A stretch of DNA of 39,939 bases from Hyphomicrobiales bacterium (GTDB lineage: Bacteria; Pseudomonadota; Alphaproteobacteria; Rhizobiales; Rhizobiaceae), in assembly GCA_900471605.1 (NCBI GenBank), contig UCEY01000051.1, positions 1-39,939 of the forward strand, in the 5' to 3' direction. The translations under genes were made by a program, and so were the position numbers. The notes under the pieces are model-generated. The model saw only the letters and a list, made by a program, of their open reading frames with translations. It was not told where the DNA came from and did not search any database. How positions within the stretch are numbered: position 1 is the first letter of the stretch; every line of letters starts with the position of its first letter. This document shows positions 15,887 through 23,384 of this stretch, piece after piece.

Positions 15887-16725
15887 TGCGGGCTCCTCTG
15901 CTTGTTGCGCGCCGTGGCGACGCGCTTCAGGAGAATGTTGGCGGCAAAGCTCATGACGATCAGGATGAAGGCGATGACGCTGGCCGCGACGAAATTGTTG
16001 GAGACCGAAACCTGCTGGTAGAGCAGCGTTTCCAGCATCAGCACCTTGGAGCCGCCGAGGATCGCGGGCGTGATATAGGCGGTCAGCGAGCCGGTGAAGA
16101 CCAGCGTCCCGCCGATCACGAGGCCTTCCTTGGTCAGCGGCAGCACCACCTTCCAGAACACCTGGAACCAGTTGGCGCCGAGCACCCGGGCCGCCGGTAT
16201 CGCGTCCTTCGGCATGTTCTCGAGCGCCGAGATCAGCGAGATGATCATCAGCGGCAGGAAGAGCTGCAACAGGCCGATGAAGATCGCCGTCTCCGAAAAC
16301 AGGATGCGCAGCGGCGCTTCGGTGATGCCGAGCGCCTGGAAAGCCTGGTTGACGATGCCGGTCCGGCCGAGGATGACGATCCAGGCATAGGTGCGGGCGA
16401 CCGGCGAGATCATCAGCGGCAGCACGACGAGGCCGGTGACCTTGCCCTTGGCGCCGGGTTCCAGGCTGACGATCGCGAACGCCGCCGCATAACCGATCAC
16501 CGCCGAGGCGATGGTGACGAGAGCGCCGAGCCTCAGCGTGCGCAGGAAGACGGCCTGGTTCAGCGGATTGGAGAAGAAATCCGTATAGGCGGAAATCGTC
16601 CAGCCGCCGGCGGGCGCGCGAAATCCATCCGACAGCAGGATCACCACGGGCACGAGAAACACCGCCGCCGCGAAGATCGCGGCCGGCAGCGCAAGCGCCA
16701 GCGCTTCAGTCCTGTTCTGGAACAT
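15883..16725 (-). CDS. ABC transporter permease (PotB-like)
   Basis: This is an inner-membrane permease of 280 residues, starting at the ATG at 16725 with AGGAGA nine bases upstream. The first helix is LALALPAAIFAAAVFLVPVV. The EAA-type loop reads AARVLGANWFQVFWKVVLPL. The open frame runs on into the repeat element upstream, but that extension is repeat sequence and not coding. It is the partner of the next permease and is separated from its binding-protein gene by a 175-base palindromic repeat. Confidence 0.92.
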   Translation of the reverse strand: MFQNRTEALALALPAAIFAAAVFLVPVVILLSDGFRAPAGGWTISAYTDFFSNPLNQAVFLRTLRLGALVTIASAVIGYAAAFAIVSLEPGAKGKVTGLVVLPLMISPVARTYAWIVILGRTGIVNQAFQALGITEAPLRILFSETAIFIGLLQLFLPLMIISLISALENMPKDAIPAARVLGANWFQVFWKVVLPLTKEGLVIGGTLVFTGSLTAYITPAILGGSKVLMLETLLYQQVSVSNNFVAASVIAFILIVMSFAANILLKRVATARNKQRSPQ

Positions 16726-16778
16726 TGGTCGTCTTTCTCCTGCGCCGTCCGGTCCGGACGGCTTTGATCTTGGCGAGA

Positions 16779-16953
16779 TGCCCCTCATCCGCCCTGCCGG
16801 GCACCTTCTCCCCGTCAAAACGGGGAGAAGGACACGAGCGGCGGGCGCTCAGGCCCACCCTTCCTCAGACGAAGAAAGGGCGGGCCGAAACGGGGCGGCA
16901 TATCCCTTCTCCCCGCGAGCGGGGAGAAGGTGGCGGCAGCCGGATGAGGGGCA
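16779..16953. repeat. palindromic intergenic repeat element inside the importer operon
   Basis: The outer ends are inverted: TGCCCCTCATCCG at 16779-16791 and CGGATGAGGGGCA at 16941-16953. Inside are two hairpins built on CCTTCTCCCCG and CGGGGAGAAGG (16804-16831 and 16905-16930). The same family occurs at 29133-29260 and 36050-36188. It resembles rhizobial intergenic mosaic (RIME-type) elements. It sits between the binding-protein and permease genes. Confidence 0.8.
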
Positions 16954-16971
16954 CGCCGCAGATGGAAAGGC

Positions 16972-18006
16972 TTACTGCCCGACCTTCTCGTTCCAGGTCT
17001 TGAGCCAGCCGGCACGGTTGTCGAGGGCGACGGCGGACGGGATCAGCTTCAGGCTCTTTGCCGTTTCCTCGCCATAGGTGAGGTTGTTGGCGATCGCGTC
17101 GGAAAGCTTGACGTCCTTGTTGGCCGGGCTGTCGATCAGCTTTTCGGCGAGCTTGGTCTGAACCTCGGTGGACAACCAGTAATCCATGAACTGCAGAGCG
17201 AGCTCCTGGTTCTTGGCGCCCTTGGTGAGGATCATGACGTTCATGCCGCCCGTCTGGCCTTCCTTCGGCATGGCCCAGGCGATCGGGAAGCCGAGCTTGG
17301 TGAACGGAGCCCAGGTGAAGCGGCCGATCGGCGCTGCCCAGATTTCCTCCTGCTGCATCAGCTGCACGAGCTGCGAGGATTTTTCATAGAAGGTGACGAG
17401 CTCGCCCTTCTTGGCGCCGACGGCTTCGATCGGAGCCTTGAGGTCCGGCGTGTCCTTGCCGAGAGCCTGGCCCAGCATGTAGAGCGCCGGCGGGCCCTGG
17501 TTGGTGGTGACATTAGGCCATGCGACATGGCTTGCATATTCCGGCTTCAGGAGATCCGCCCAGCTTTCGATCTTCATCTTGTCGGAACGATAGGCGATCG
17601 AGGTGGCGTAGAACGTGTAACCGACGCTCATGCCGTCCTTGTTCGGGTCCTTGGCCACATCATAGAGCTTGCCGAAATTGGAAAGCTTCGACGTGTCGAT
17701 CTTGTCGATCAGGCCGGCGCGGGAGGCGGCGAGCGCATCCGCCATCGACACGACGGCCATGTCGACCACCGGGTTGGCCTTGTTGGCTTCCATCTTGGCA
17801 ATGCGTTCGACGCTGTTGCCGGTCTCGACGACCAGCTTGCAGCCGCAGATCTTCTCGAAGGGTTCGTAGACGATCTGCTTGTATTCGTCCTGGGCGAGCG
17901 CATAGACGGAAATCGTCAGCGTCTTCTGCTGGGCGAGCGCCGGGGTTTGTGCGGCGCCGATGGTAAGCATCAGGGCGGCGCCGGATGCGAGAATGACCTT
18001 GTTCAT
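16972..18006 (-). CDS. extracellular solute-binding protein of the polyamine-type ABC importer
   Basis: This is a periplasmic binding protein of 344 residues. The signal peptide is clear (MNKVILASGAALMLTIGAA, cleavage near ALAQQ). The mature protein resembles the PotD/PotF and iron-type class: TLTISVYALAQDEYKQIVYEPFEK at the start, then VDMAVVSMADALAA and SWADLLKPEYA. Its start overlaps the LacI stop by four bases, so regulator and binding protein are translated together. The ligand is unknown. The linked nucleoside hydrolase and adenine deaminase suggest a purine nucleoside, which is unusual for this class; known nucleoside importers use binding proteins of other families. Confidence 0.9.
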   Translation of the reverse strand: MNKVILASGAALMLTIGAAQTPALAQQKTLTISVYALAQDEYKQIVYEPFEKICGCKLVVETGNSVERIAKMEANKANPVVDMAVVSMADALAASRAGLIDKIDTSKLSNFGKLYDVAKDPNKDGMSVGYTFYATSIAYRSDKMKIESWADLLKPEYASHVAWPNVTTNQGPPALYMLGQALGKDTPDLKAPIEAVGAKKGELVTFYEKSSQLVQLMQQEEIWAAPIGRFTWAPFTKLGFPIAWAMPKEGQTGGMNVMILTKGAKNQELALQFMDYWLSTEVQTKLAEKLIDSPANKDVKLSDAIANNLTYGEETAKSLKLIPSAVALDNRAGWLKTWNEKVGQ

Positions 18007-19094
18007 GATTTGAGTTCTCCTGCTGTCGGCTTGTTTGGGGTTCTGGCGTCTGAACTGGCATGTAAATTGGCAGTGCCCGTCGACTGGCGCACGACGAGCT
18101 GCATCGGGACCCGGTCGGTCTCGGAGGTCACCCTGCCGGCAACAACCTCGTTCTCATCGCCCTCCGGCTCGCCCTCGGATTCGATGGCCCGCATGAGCGC
18201 CGCGATCGCGAGATCGGCGATGGCAGCCATGTCCATCCGCACGGTGGTGAGTGCCGGGGTCACCACCGGCGACCAGATGAGGTCGTCGAAACCGGTGACG
18301 CTGACCATTTCCGGCACGCCGATGCCGGCGCGCTGCAGCTCGGTCAGCGCCCGAAGCGCCGAAAGGTCGGAGACCGCCGCAAAAGCCGTGAACCCCGCCG
18401 CCGCCTTGTCCGCGAGACCGAGCGGGCAGCCTTCGCCCGAAACCGCTTCGACCTTCTCGATCCACATCGTCTCGCATTCGGCGTCCGGGCCGAGACCCGC
18501 CTTCAGCCCGCCGATCCGGTCGTTCTGCACGTTCGAAGATATGCTGGTGCCGATCAGCAGGACCTTGGCGTGGCCCAGCTCGGCAAGATGCCGGCCCATC
18601 TGCGCACCGCCTTCCCAGTGGTCGGCAGAAACCGTGTTGCCGGGGGTGGAGGGCGTGTCGATGACGGCGACCGGGCAGCCGATATCGGCAATCCGCGTGC
18701 CGCGCCGGGGAACGATGACCATGCCGTCGACGCCGCGTTCCAGAAGCCGGCCGATCGCTTCCGTCTGGGTGGCGATGTCGCCGCGGGAGTCGGCGATCAA
18801 AACGCCGTAGCCGGCATTCGAGGCGGCGTTCTCGATCGCCTGGGCGATCTGCGGAAAGAGCGGATTGGCAATGTCGGGGAGCACGAGGCCGAGCACGCCG
18901 GTACGGCCGGTGCGCAGCGCCCGCGCGGTGAGGCTCGGCACGTAACCGAGTTCGATTGCCTTGGCGCGCACCTTCTCGATGAGCTCCGGAGAGACCCGCC
19001 CCTTGCCCGAAAGCGCGTTCGACACGGTCGCAGCCGACACGCCAAGCGCGGCGGCGATTGCGCTCATGTTGGAGCCGGGACGGGGTGAAGCCAT
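18003..19094 (-). CDS. LacI-family transcriptional repressor
   Basis: This is a 363-residue LacI-type regulator. The helix-turn-helix is SAIAAALGVSAATVSNALSG (residues 11-30), followed by the hinge region with SLTARALRTGRTGVLGLVLP and the periplasmic-binding-like core (ANPLFPQIAQAIENAA). It is the first gene of the operon. The start at 19094 lies just downstream of a perfect TTAAACGTTTAA palindrome, a classic LacI-type operator with central CG. Repression relieved by a purine base or nucleoside, with autoregulation, is the likely scheme, inferred from position. Confidence 0.93.
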   Translation of the reverse strand: MASPRPGSNMSAIAAALGVSAATVSNALSGKGRVSPELIEKVRAKAIELGYVPSLTARALRTGRTGVLGLVLPDIANPLFPQIAQAIENAASNAGYGVLIADSRGDIATQTEAIGRLLERGVDGMVIVPRRGTRIADIGCPVAVIDTPSTPGNTVSADHWEGGAQMGRHLAELGHAKVLLIGTSISSNVQNDRIGGLKAGLGPDAECETMWIEKVEAVSGEGCPLGLADKAAAGFTAFAAVSDLSALRALTELQRAGIGVPEMVSVTGFDDLIWSPVVTPALTTVRMDMAAIADLAIAALMRAIESEGEPEGDENEVVAGRVTSETDRVPMQLVVRQSTGTANLHASSDARTPNKPTAGELKS

Positions 19095-19106
19095 GACAGT
19101 CTCTGA

Positions 19107-19118
19107 TTAAACGTTTAA
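19107..19118. promoter_or_regulatory. LacI-type operator
   Basis: TTAAACGTTTAA is a perfect 12-base palindrome with the central CG step typical of LacI-family operators. It lies 13-24 bases upstream of the lacI-type start codon and just after the candidate -10 box, so a bound repressor would block transcription initiation of the whole operon. Confidence 0.75.
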
Positions 19119-19121
19119 GCA

Positions 19122-19150
19122 CGCATACTTTGATGAAAAGGCTTTGTCGA
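19122..19150 (-). promoter_or_regulatory. candidate promoter of the nucleoside-salvage operon
   Basis: On the minus strand, TCGACA (19145-19150) and TATGCG (19122-19127) are separated by 17 bases and sit immediately upstream of the operator palindrome. The boxes are imperfect and were judged by eye. Confidence 0.4.
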
Positions 19151-19249
19151 GTCGTTTGTAACTACCGGCCGACCAATATCCCCACATCCTGCCTTGACTC
19201 TTTGGCTTCGACCAGTGGAAATCCTCAAGGTATTCATGAGGGAAGAGCG

Positions 19250-20677
19250 ATGCGGGACGACGAGATCACCGGACTTTCGGCGACAGCCCTTTCGGAAGCG
19301 ATCCACGACGGTCGGACCTCCTGCGTAAGGGTAATGACCGCCTATCTCGACCGGATCGACAGGCTCAATCCGGCGATCAACGCGATCGTCAGCCTGCGCG
19401 GCCGGGACGCGCTTCTGGTCGAGACGGCCGAATGCGATGCCGAGCTTGTTTCCGGAAAATCGCGCGGCTGGATGCATGGAATGCCGATCGCCATCAAGGA
19501 TCTCTGCGAGGTGAAGGGCATCCGCTGCACCTATGGTTCGCCGATCTTTGCCGACTTCGTGCCCGACAAGGACGAGGTAATGGTCGAGCGCATCCGCGCG
19601 TCCGGCGCGATCATCATCGGCAAGACCAACACGCCGGAACAGGGGCTTGGCTCGCAGAGCTACAACCCGGTGCACGGTGTCACGAGAAATCCTTACGACC
19701 TGACCAAAACCGTTGGCGGATCGAGCGGCGGCGCGGCGGCGGCCCTTTCGGCGCATCTCCTGCCGGTCGCCGATGGCGGCGACCAGATGGGCTCGCTGCG
19801 CAACCCGGCCGCCTTCAACAATGTCGTCGGTTTCCGCCCAAGCTTCGGCCGCGTCCCCTCCTCCCTGAGGCCCGAAAACTTCCTCGGCCAGCTTTCCGTG
19901 CTCGGGCCGATGGGCCGCACCGTGCGCGATGTCGCCGCCCTGCTTTCGACCCAGGCCGGTTACGATCCGCGCGATCCGCTGTCCCTGCCGACCGAGGACC
20001 TGACGCCGCGGGAAGGCCGCGACTTTTCCGGCGCCCGCATCGCCTGGCTCGGCGATCTATGCGGTTACCTGCCCTTCGAACCCGGCGTGCTCGACCTCTG
20101 CCGGGCGACGCTGCCGGTTTTCGAAAAGATCGGCTGCACCGTCGAAAATCTCGTGCCGGATTTCGACATGGCGGACGTCTGGCGCTCCTGGACGACGCTA
20201 CGCAGCTGGCTGACCGCCAGCGGCATGCGCGACAATTACGACGATCCCGCCAAGCGCGCCAGGATGAAGCCGGAGATCATCTGGGAAATCGAACGCGGGC
20301 TCGACATGAGCGCCCGCGAAGTCCATTTCGCCTCCAAGCGCCGCAGCGCCTGGTATCAGTATCTGCTGACAGTGTTCGACAGTTACGACTACCTGATCCT
20401 GCCCGCCGCCCAGGTCTTCCCCTTCGATGCGGAAACCCACTGGCCGAAGGAGATCGCGGGGCGGACCATGGACACCTATCACCGCTGGATGGAAGTGGTG
20501 ATCCCCGCCTCGATGGCCGGCCTGCCGGTCGCCGCCATGCCCGCCGGCTTCGGCGACAACGGCCTGCCCGCCGGCATCCAGATCATCGGCCGCCCGCGCG
20601 CCGACAAGGCGGTGCTGGAGATCGCGCTGGCTTATGAGGAGGCGACGGACTGGCTGGGTAGGAGGCCGGCGCTTTAG
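19250..20677 (+). CDS. amidase-signature-family hydrolase
   Basis: This is a 475-residue amidase-signature enzyme that hydrolyses carboxylic amides in the cytoplasm. The Ser-cisSer-Lys triad is visible: Lys83 in PIAIKDLCEVKG, Ser158 in TVGGSSGGAAAA, and the nucleophile Ser182 in GGDQMGSLRNPA, with the usual 24-residue spacing between the serines. The start at 19250 follows GAGGGAAGAG; the open frame reaches further upstream into the divergent promoter region of the LacI operon. It is transcribed away from the nucleoside operon and alone. The substrate is not predictable; GatA is unlikely because no gatB or gatC accompanies it. Confidence 0.9.
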   Translation: MRDDEITGLSATALSEAIHDGRTSCVRVMTAYLDRIDRLNPAINAIVSLRGRDALLVETAECDAELVSGKSRGWMHGMPIAIKDLCEVKGIRCTYGSPIFADFVPDKDEVMVERIRASGAIIIGKTNTPEQGLGSQSYNPVHGVTRNPYDLTKTVGGSSGGAAAALSAHLLPVADGGDQMGSLRNPAAFNNVVGFRPSFGRVPSSLRPENFLGQLSVLGPMGRTVRDVAALLSTQAGYDPRDPLSLPTEDLTPREGRDFSGARIAWLGDLCGYLPFEPGVLDLCRATLPVFEKIGCTVENLVPDFDMADVWRSWTTLRSWLTASGMRDNYDDPAKRARMKPEIIWEIERGLDMSAREVHFASKRRSAWYQYLLTVFDSYDYLILPAAQVFPFDAETHWPKEIAGRTMDTYHRWMEVVIPASMAGLPVAAMPAGFGDNGLPAGIQIIGRPRADKAVLEIALAYEEATDWLGRRPAL

Positions 20678-20704
20678 CCGCGAGGGCGCAACGGACTCCC
20701 TCTA

Positions 20705-20835
20705 ATCTCCCCCCTTGAGGGGGAGATGTCACGAAAGTGACAGAGGGGGGTGCAGCCGCGAACTCAATAGAAGAGGGAGTATGCCGCGATACCCCCCTCT
20801 GCCCTGCCGGGCATCTCCCCCTCAAGGGGGGAGAT
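20705..20835. repeat. palindromic intergenic repeat (second family)
   Basis: Two 23-base arms, 20705-20727 and 20813-20835, are exact reverse complements, and each arm is itself nearly palindromic (ATCTCCCCC...GGGGGAGAT). Between them is CCCCCCTCTG paired with CAGAGGGGGG. A related shorter piece (CTTGTGGGAGGGTTAAG) follows near 20896. The element lies between the convergent ends of the amidase and LysR genes, so it may act as a bidirectional terminator. Confidence 0.75.
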
Positions 20836-20926
20836 CGACATGCCCTACCGCTTTGCCTCGCTCAGGCCTTTTGGTTCAACCGGTTAAGCCTCTGCCCTTG
20901 TGGGAGGGTTAAGACCACCTCAGCGC

Positions 20927-21865
20927 CTACCACCCGACGACGTCCACCTCGTCCTTGTACCTTCCTACCTCCTCCAGCAGCCATGCCCGGAATGCCGCGA
21001 CCGGCCGGAAATCCCGCTTGCTCACAGGCGCGACGGCATAATAGGCGCTGGGGCTCGTTACCTGATGCGGAAAGGCCTCGACGAGCTGGCCGCTCGCCAG
21101 CTCCGAGTCGATCAGGAAGAGCGGCATCAGCGCGACGCCGAGCCCGGCGATACAGGCCTGCGCGACATTGCCGAACTGCTCGAACCGCATGCCCTGCGCC
21201 GGCGTGCCGGTAACGCCGAGGCTTTCGAACCAGTGGTTCCAGGCGCCCGACCGCGAGGCCATGTGCAGCAGCGGCAGGCGCATGAGGTCCTCGCCCTTTT
21301 TGATCGGATGCGCGGCAAGGAACGCCGGCGATGAGACCGGCGCCACCATTTCCTCCATCAGGAAGGTGCATTCCGCCCCTGGCCAGTCCGGCCCCTTTTC
21401 ACCCATGGGCCCAATATGGATCGCCATGTCGATGCCGTCGCGGTCGAAATCGAAAATGCCGATCCGGGTGGCGAAATTGAGCGTGATCTCCGGGTGCCGG
21501 GCGACGAATTGCGGGATGCGCGGCATCAGCCAGCGGGTCCCGAACGTCGGCAGGATGGCGAGGTTCAACTGGTCGCTATGCCGTTTGGTCATGACGGCCA
21601 GCGAGGCCGAGCGGATCTGCGACAGCGCGTTGGCGACCGCCTTGGCATAATCAGCGCCAGCGGCCGTCAGCGCCACGCCGCGGCTGGTGCGGTCGAACAG
21701 CTGGATGCCAAGCTGCTCTTCCAGCCCCGAAACCTGCCGGCTGATCGCACCTTGCGTCAGCGACAGCTCTTCCGCAGCCCCCGAAAAGCTGCAGAGCCGC
21801 GCAACGGAATCGAAGGCGGCGAGCGCCGAGGTGGAGGGAAGCAGTTTTCGCGAGAGGCTGACCAT
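20927..21865 (-). CDS. LysR-family regulator divergent from gcdH (GcvA-like subgroup)
   Basis: This is a 312-residue LysR regulator. The helix-turn-helix region reads SFSGAAEELSLTQGAISRQV, followed by GLEEQLGIQLFDRTSRGVAL, a pattern of the GcvA/AmpR-like subgroup. The effector domain ends normally. It is divergently transcribed from glutaryl-CoA dehydrogenase, with 114 bases between the start codons. LysR genes beside gcdH that respond to glutarate are known in other proteobacteria, so control of gcdH is a reasonable inference. Confidence 0.92.
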   Translation of the reverse strand: MVSLSRKLLPSTSALAAFDSVARLCSFSGAAEELSLTQGAISRQVSGLEEQLGIQLFDRTSRGVALTAAGADYAKAVANALSQIRSASLAVMTKRHSDQLNLAILPTFGTRWLMPRIPQFVARHPEITLNFATRIGIFDFDRDGIDMAIHIGPMGEKGPDWPGAECTFLMEEMVAPVSSPAFLAAHPIKKGEDLMRLPLLHMASRSGAWNHWFESLGVTGTPAQGMRFEQFGNVAQACIAGLGVALMPLFLIDSELASGQLVEAFPHQVTSPSAYYAVAPVSKRDFRPVAAFRAWLLEEVGRYKDEVDVVGW

Positions 21866-21906
21866 GCCCTATTACTATAGATCATGGCAGGATGAGTAAA
21901 CGGTGC

Positions 21907-21934
21907 TTGCTCTCCGGCACCGGCTGGCGATAAT
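21907..21934 (+). promoter_or_regulatory. candidate gcdH promoter
   Basis: TTGCTC (21907-21912) and GATAAT (21929-21934) are spaced by 16 bases, 45 bases upstream of the gcdH GTG. The -10 matches the consensus at five of six positions. Confidence 0.4.
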
Positions 21935-21979
21935 TCTTCAAACTTCAAATTGCCAAAATCGAAACCGGAGGCGAGACCC

Positions 21980-23155
21980 GTGGCTTTTTCCTGGAACGAC
22001 CCCTTTCTTCTCGAAGACCAGCTGACCGAAGAGGAGCGGATGATCCGCGATGCGGCGGCCGCCTTCGCCAAGTCCGAGCTCCTGCCGCGCGTCCAGGAAG
22101 CCTATCTCGATGAAACCACCGACAAGGGCCTGTTCAGGCTGATGGGCCAGACCGGCCTGCTCGGCGTGACCCTGCCGGAGGAATACGGCGCCGCCAACGC
22201 CTCCTACGTCGCCTACGGCCTCGTCGCCCGCGAGATCGAACGCATCGATAGCGGCTACCGCTCGATGATGAGCGTGCAGTCTTCGCTGGTCATCTACCCG
22301 ATCTATGCCTATGGCTCCGACGAACAGAAGAAGAAATACCTCCCCGGCCTCGTCTCCGGCGAACTGATCGGCTGTTTCGGCCTGACCGAGCCGGATGCCG
22401 GCTCTGACCCGGGCGGCATGAAGACCCGCGCCGAAAAAATCGAGGGCGGTTATCGCCTGCGCGGTTCAAAAATGTGGATTTCCAACGCGCCGATCGCCGA
22501 CGTCTTCGTCGTCTGGGCGAAGTCGGAAGCCCATAACAACGAGATCCGCGGCTTCGTGCTCGAAAAGGGCATGAAGGGCCTGTCGGCCCCGAAGATCGGC
22601 GGCAAGCTTTCGCTGCGCGCCTCGATCACCGGCGAGATCGTGCTCGACAGCGTCGAAGTCGGCGAGGATGCGATCCTGCCGAACGTTTCGGGCCTCAAGG
22701 GTCCCTTCGGCTGCCTCAACCGCGCCCGCTACGGCATTTCCTGGGGTGTCATGGGCGCTGCCGAAGACTGCTGGTTCCGCGCCCGCCAGTACGGCCTCGA
22801 CAGAAAGCAGTTCGGCAAGCCGCTCGCCGGCATGCAGCTCTACCAGAAGAAGCTTGCCGACATGCAGACCGAAATCACGCTTGGCCTGCAGGCTTCGCTG
22901 CGCGTCGGCCAGCTGATGGACCAGCACAAGATGGCGCCTGAAATGATCTCGATCGTCAAGCGCAACAATTGCGGCAAGGCGCTCGACATTGCCCGCCAGG
23001 CCCGCGACATGCATGGCGGCAACGGCATCCAGATCGAATACCACGTCATGCGCCATTCGCAGAACCTCGAAACGGTCAACACCTACGAGGGCACGCACGA
23101 CGTCCACGCCTTGATTTTGGGCCGCGCCCAGACGGGCATTCAGGCGTTCTTTTGA
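21980..23155 (+). CDS. gcdH: glutaryl-CoA dehydrogenase
   Basis: This FAD enzyme of the acyl-CoA dehydrogenase family oxidises and decarboxylates glutaryl-CoA to crotonyl-CoA in lysine, tryptophan and glutarate breakdown. It has 391 residues. From the GTG at 21980 the key residues fall where expected: Arg94 in SGYRSMMSVQSS and the catalytic base Glu370 in TYEGTHDVHALILGRA. Also typical are FSWNDPFLLEDQLTEEER near the start and GCFGLTEPDAGSDPGGM. The GTG start has GGAGG eight bases upstream; a TTG at 21950 is open but lacks such a site. A strong terminator follows. The last 27 bases of the gene have a degenerate second copy at 24860-24885. Confidence 0.95.
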   Translation: MAFSWNDPFLLEDQLTEEERMIRDAAAAFAKSELLPRVQEAYLDETTDKGLFRLMGQTGLLGVTLPEEYGAANASYVAYGLVAREIERIDSGYRSMMSVQSSLVIYPIYAYGSDEQKKKYLPGLVSGELIGCFGLTEPDAGSDPGGMKTRAEKIEGGYRLRGSKMWISNAPIADVFVVWAKSEAHNNEIRGFVLEKGMKGLSAPKIGGKLSLRASITGEIVLDSVEVGEDAILPNVSGLKGPFGCLNRARYGISWGVMGAAEDCWFRARQYGLDRKQFGKPLAGMQLYQKKLADMQTEITLGLQASLRVGQLMDQHKMAPEMISIVKRNNCGKALDIARQARDMHGGNGIQIEYHVMRHSQNLETVNTYEGTHDVHALILGRAQTGIQAFF

Positions 23156-23182
23156 TAAGGTCAATTCTCGACTGACCCTACA

Positions 23183-23214
23183 GCCCGGCCCGCGAAAGCG
23201 CGCCGGGCCTTTTT
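23183..23214 (+). terminator. Rho-independent terminator of gcdH
   Basis: GCCCGGC (23183-23189) pairs with GCCGGGC (23202-23208), extended inside by CGC/GCG around an A-rich loop, and is followed by five T residues (23210-23214). It lies 28 bases after the gcdH stop. Confidence 0.85.
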
Positions 23215-23260
23215 GCGCATGCTGTCCGAAGTGGCGACAGTTGTGCGTCAGGAGCCATCT

Positions 23261-23344
23261 ATGCCTGCCGCCGAAGACAGCGCCAGTATCAGCGAACTCA
23301 GGAGGGCAATACGTTCCCTTGCAGGCGCAGAGGTTGCATTGTAG
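23261..23344 (+). pseudogene. possible 5' fragment of a lost gene (27-codon ORF)
   Basis: An ATG at 23261 has an excellent ribosome site (AGGAG six bases upstream) and opens a 27-codon frame, beginning MPAAEDSASISELRRAIRSL and ending in TAG. The base composition switches from GC-rich to AT-rich right at its end (about 23340). It looks like the beginning of an ordinary chromosomal gene cut off by the lower-GC island. It could also be a genuine small protein. No family is recognised. Confidence 0.35.
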
Positions 23345-23384
23345 ATGCTATGCAATTTACCACTTTAGTTTTTCGAGGTTGGCA

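Noticed and set aside
16779..16953. Possible CRISPR array or transposon from the repeated hairpins
   Set aside because: There is no regular repeat-spacer pattern, no transposase and no target duplication; the units match a dispersed palindromic repeat family.
23241..23384. 48-residue N-terminal extension of the exported ClpP-like protein
   Set aside because: It would place the signal peptide inside the protein. The ATG at 23385 has GAGG upstream and begins directly with the signal sequence.
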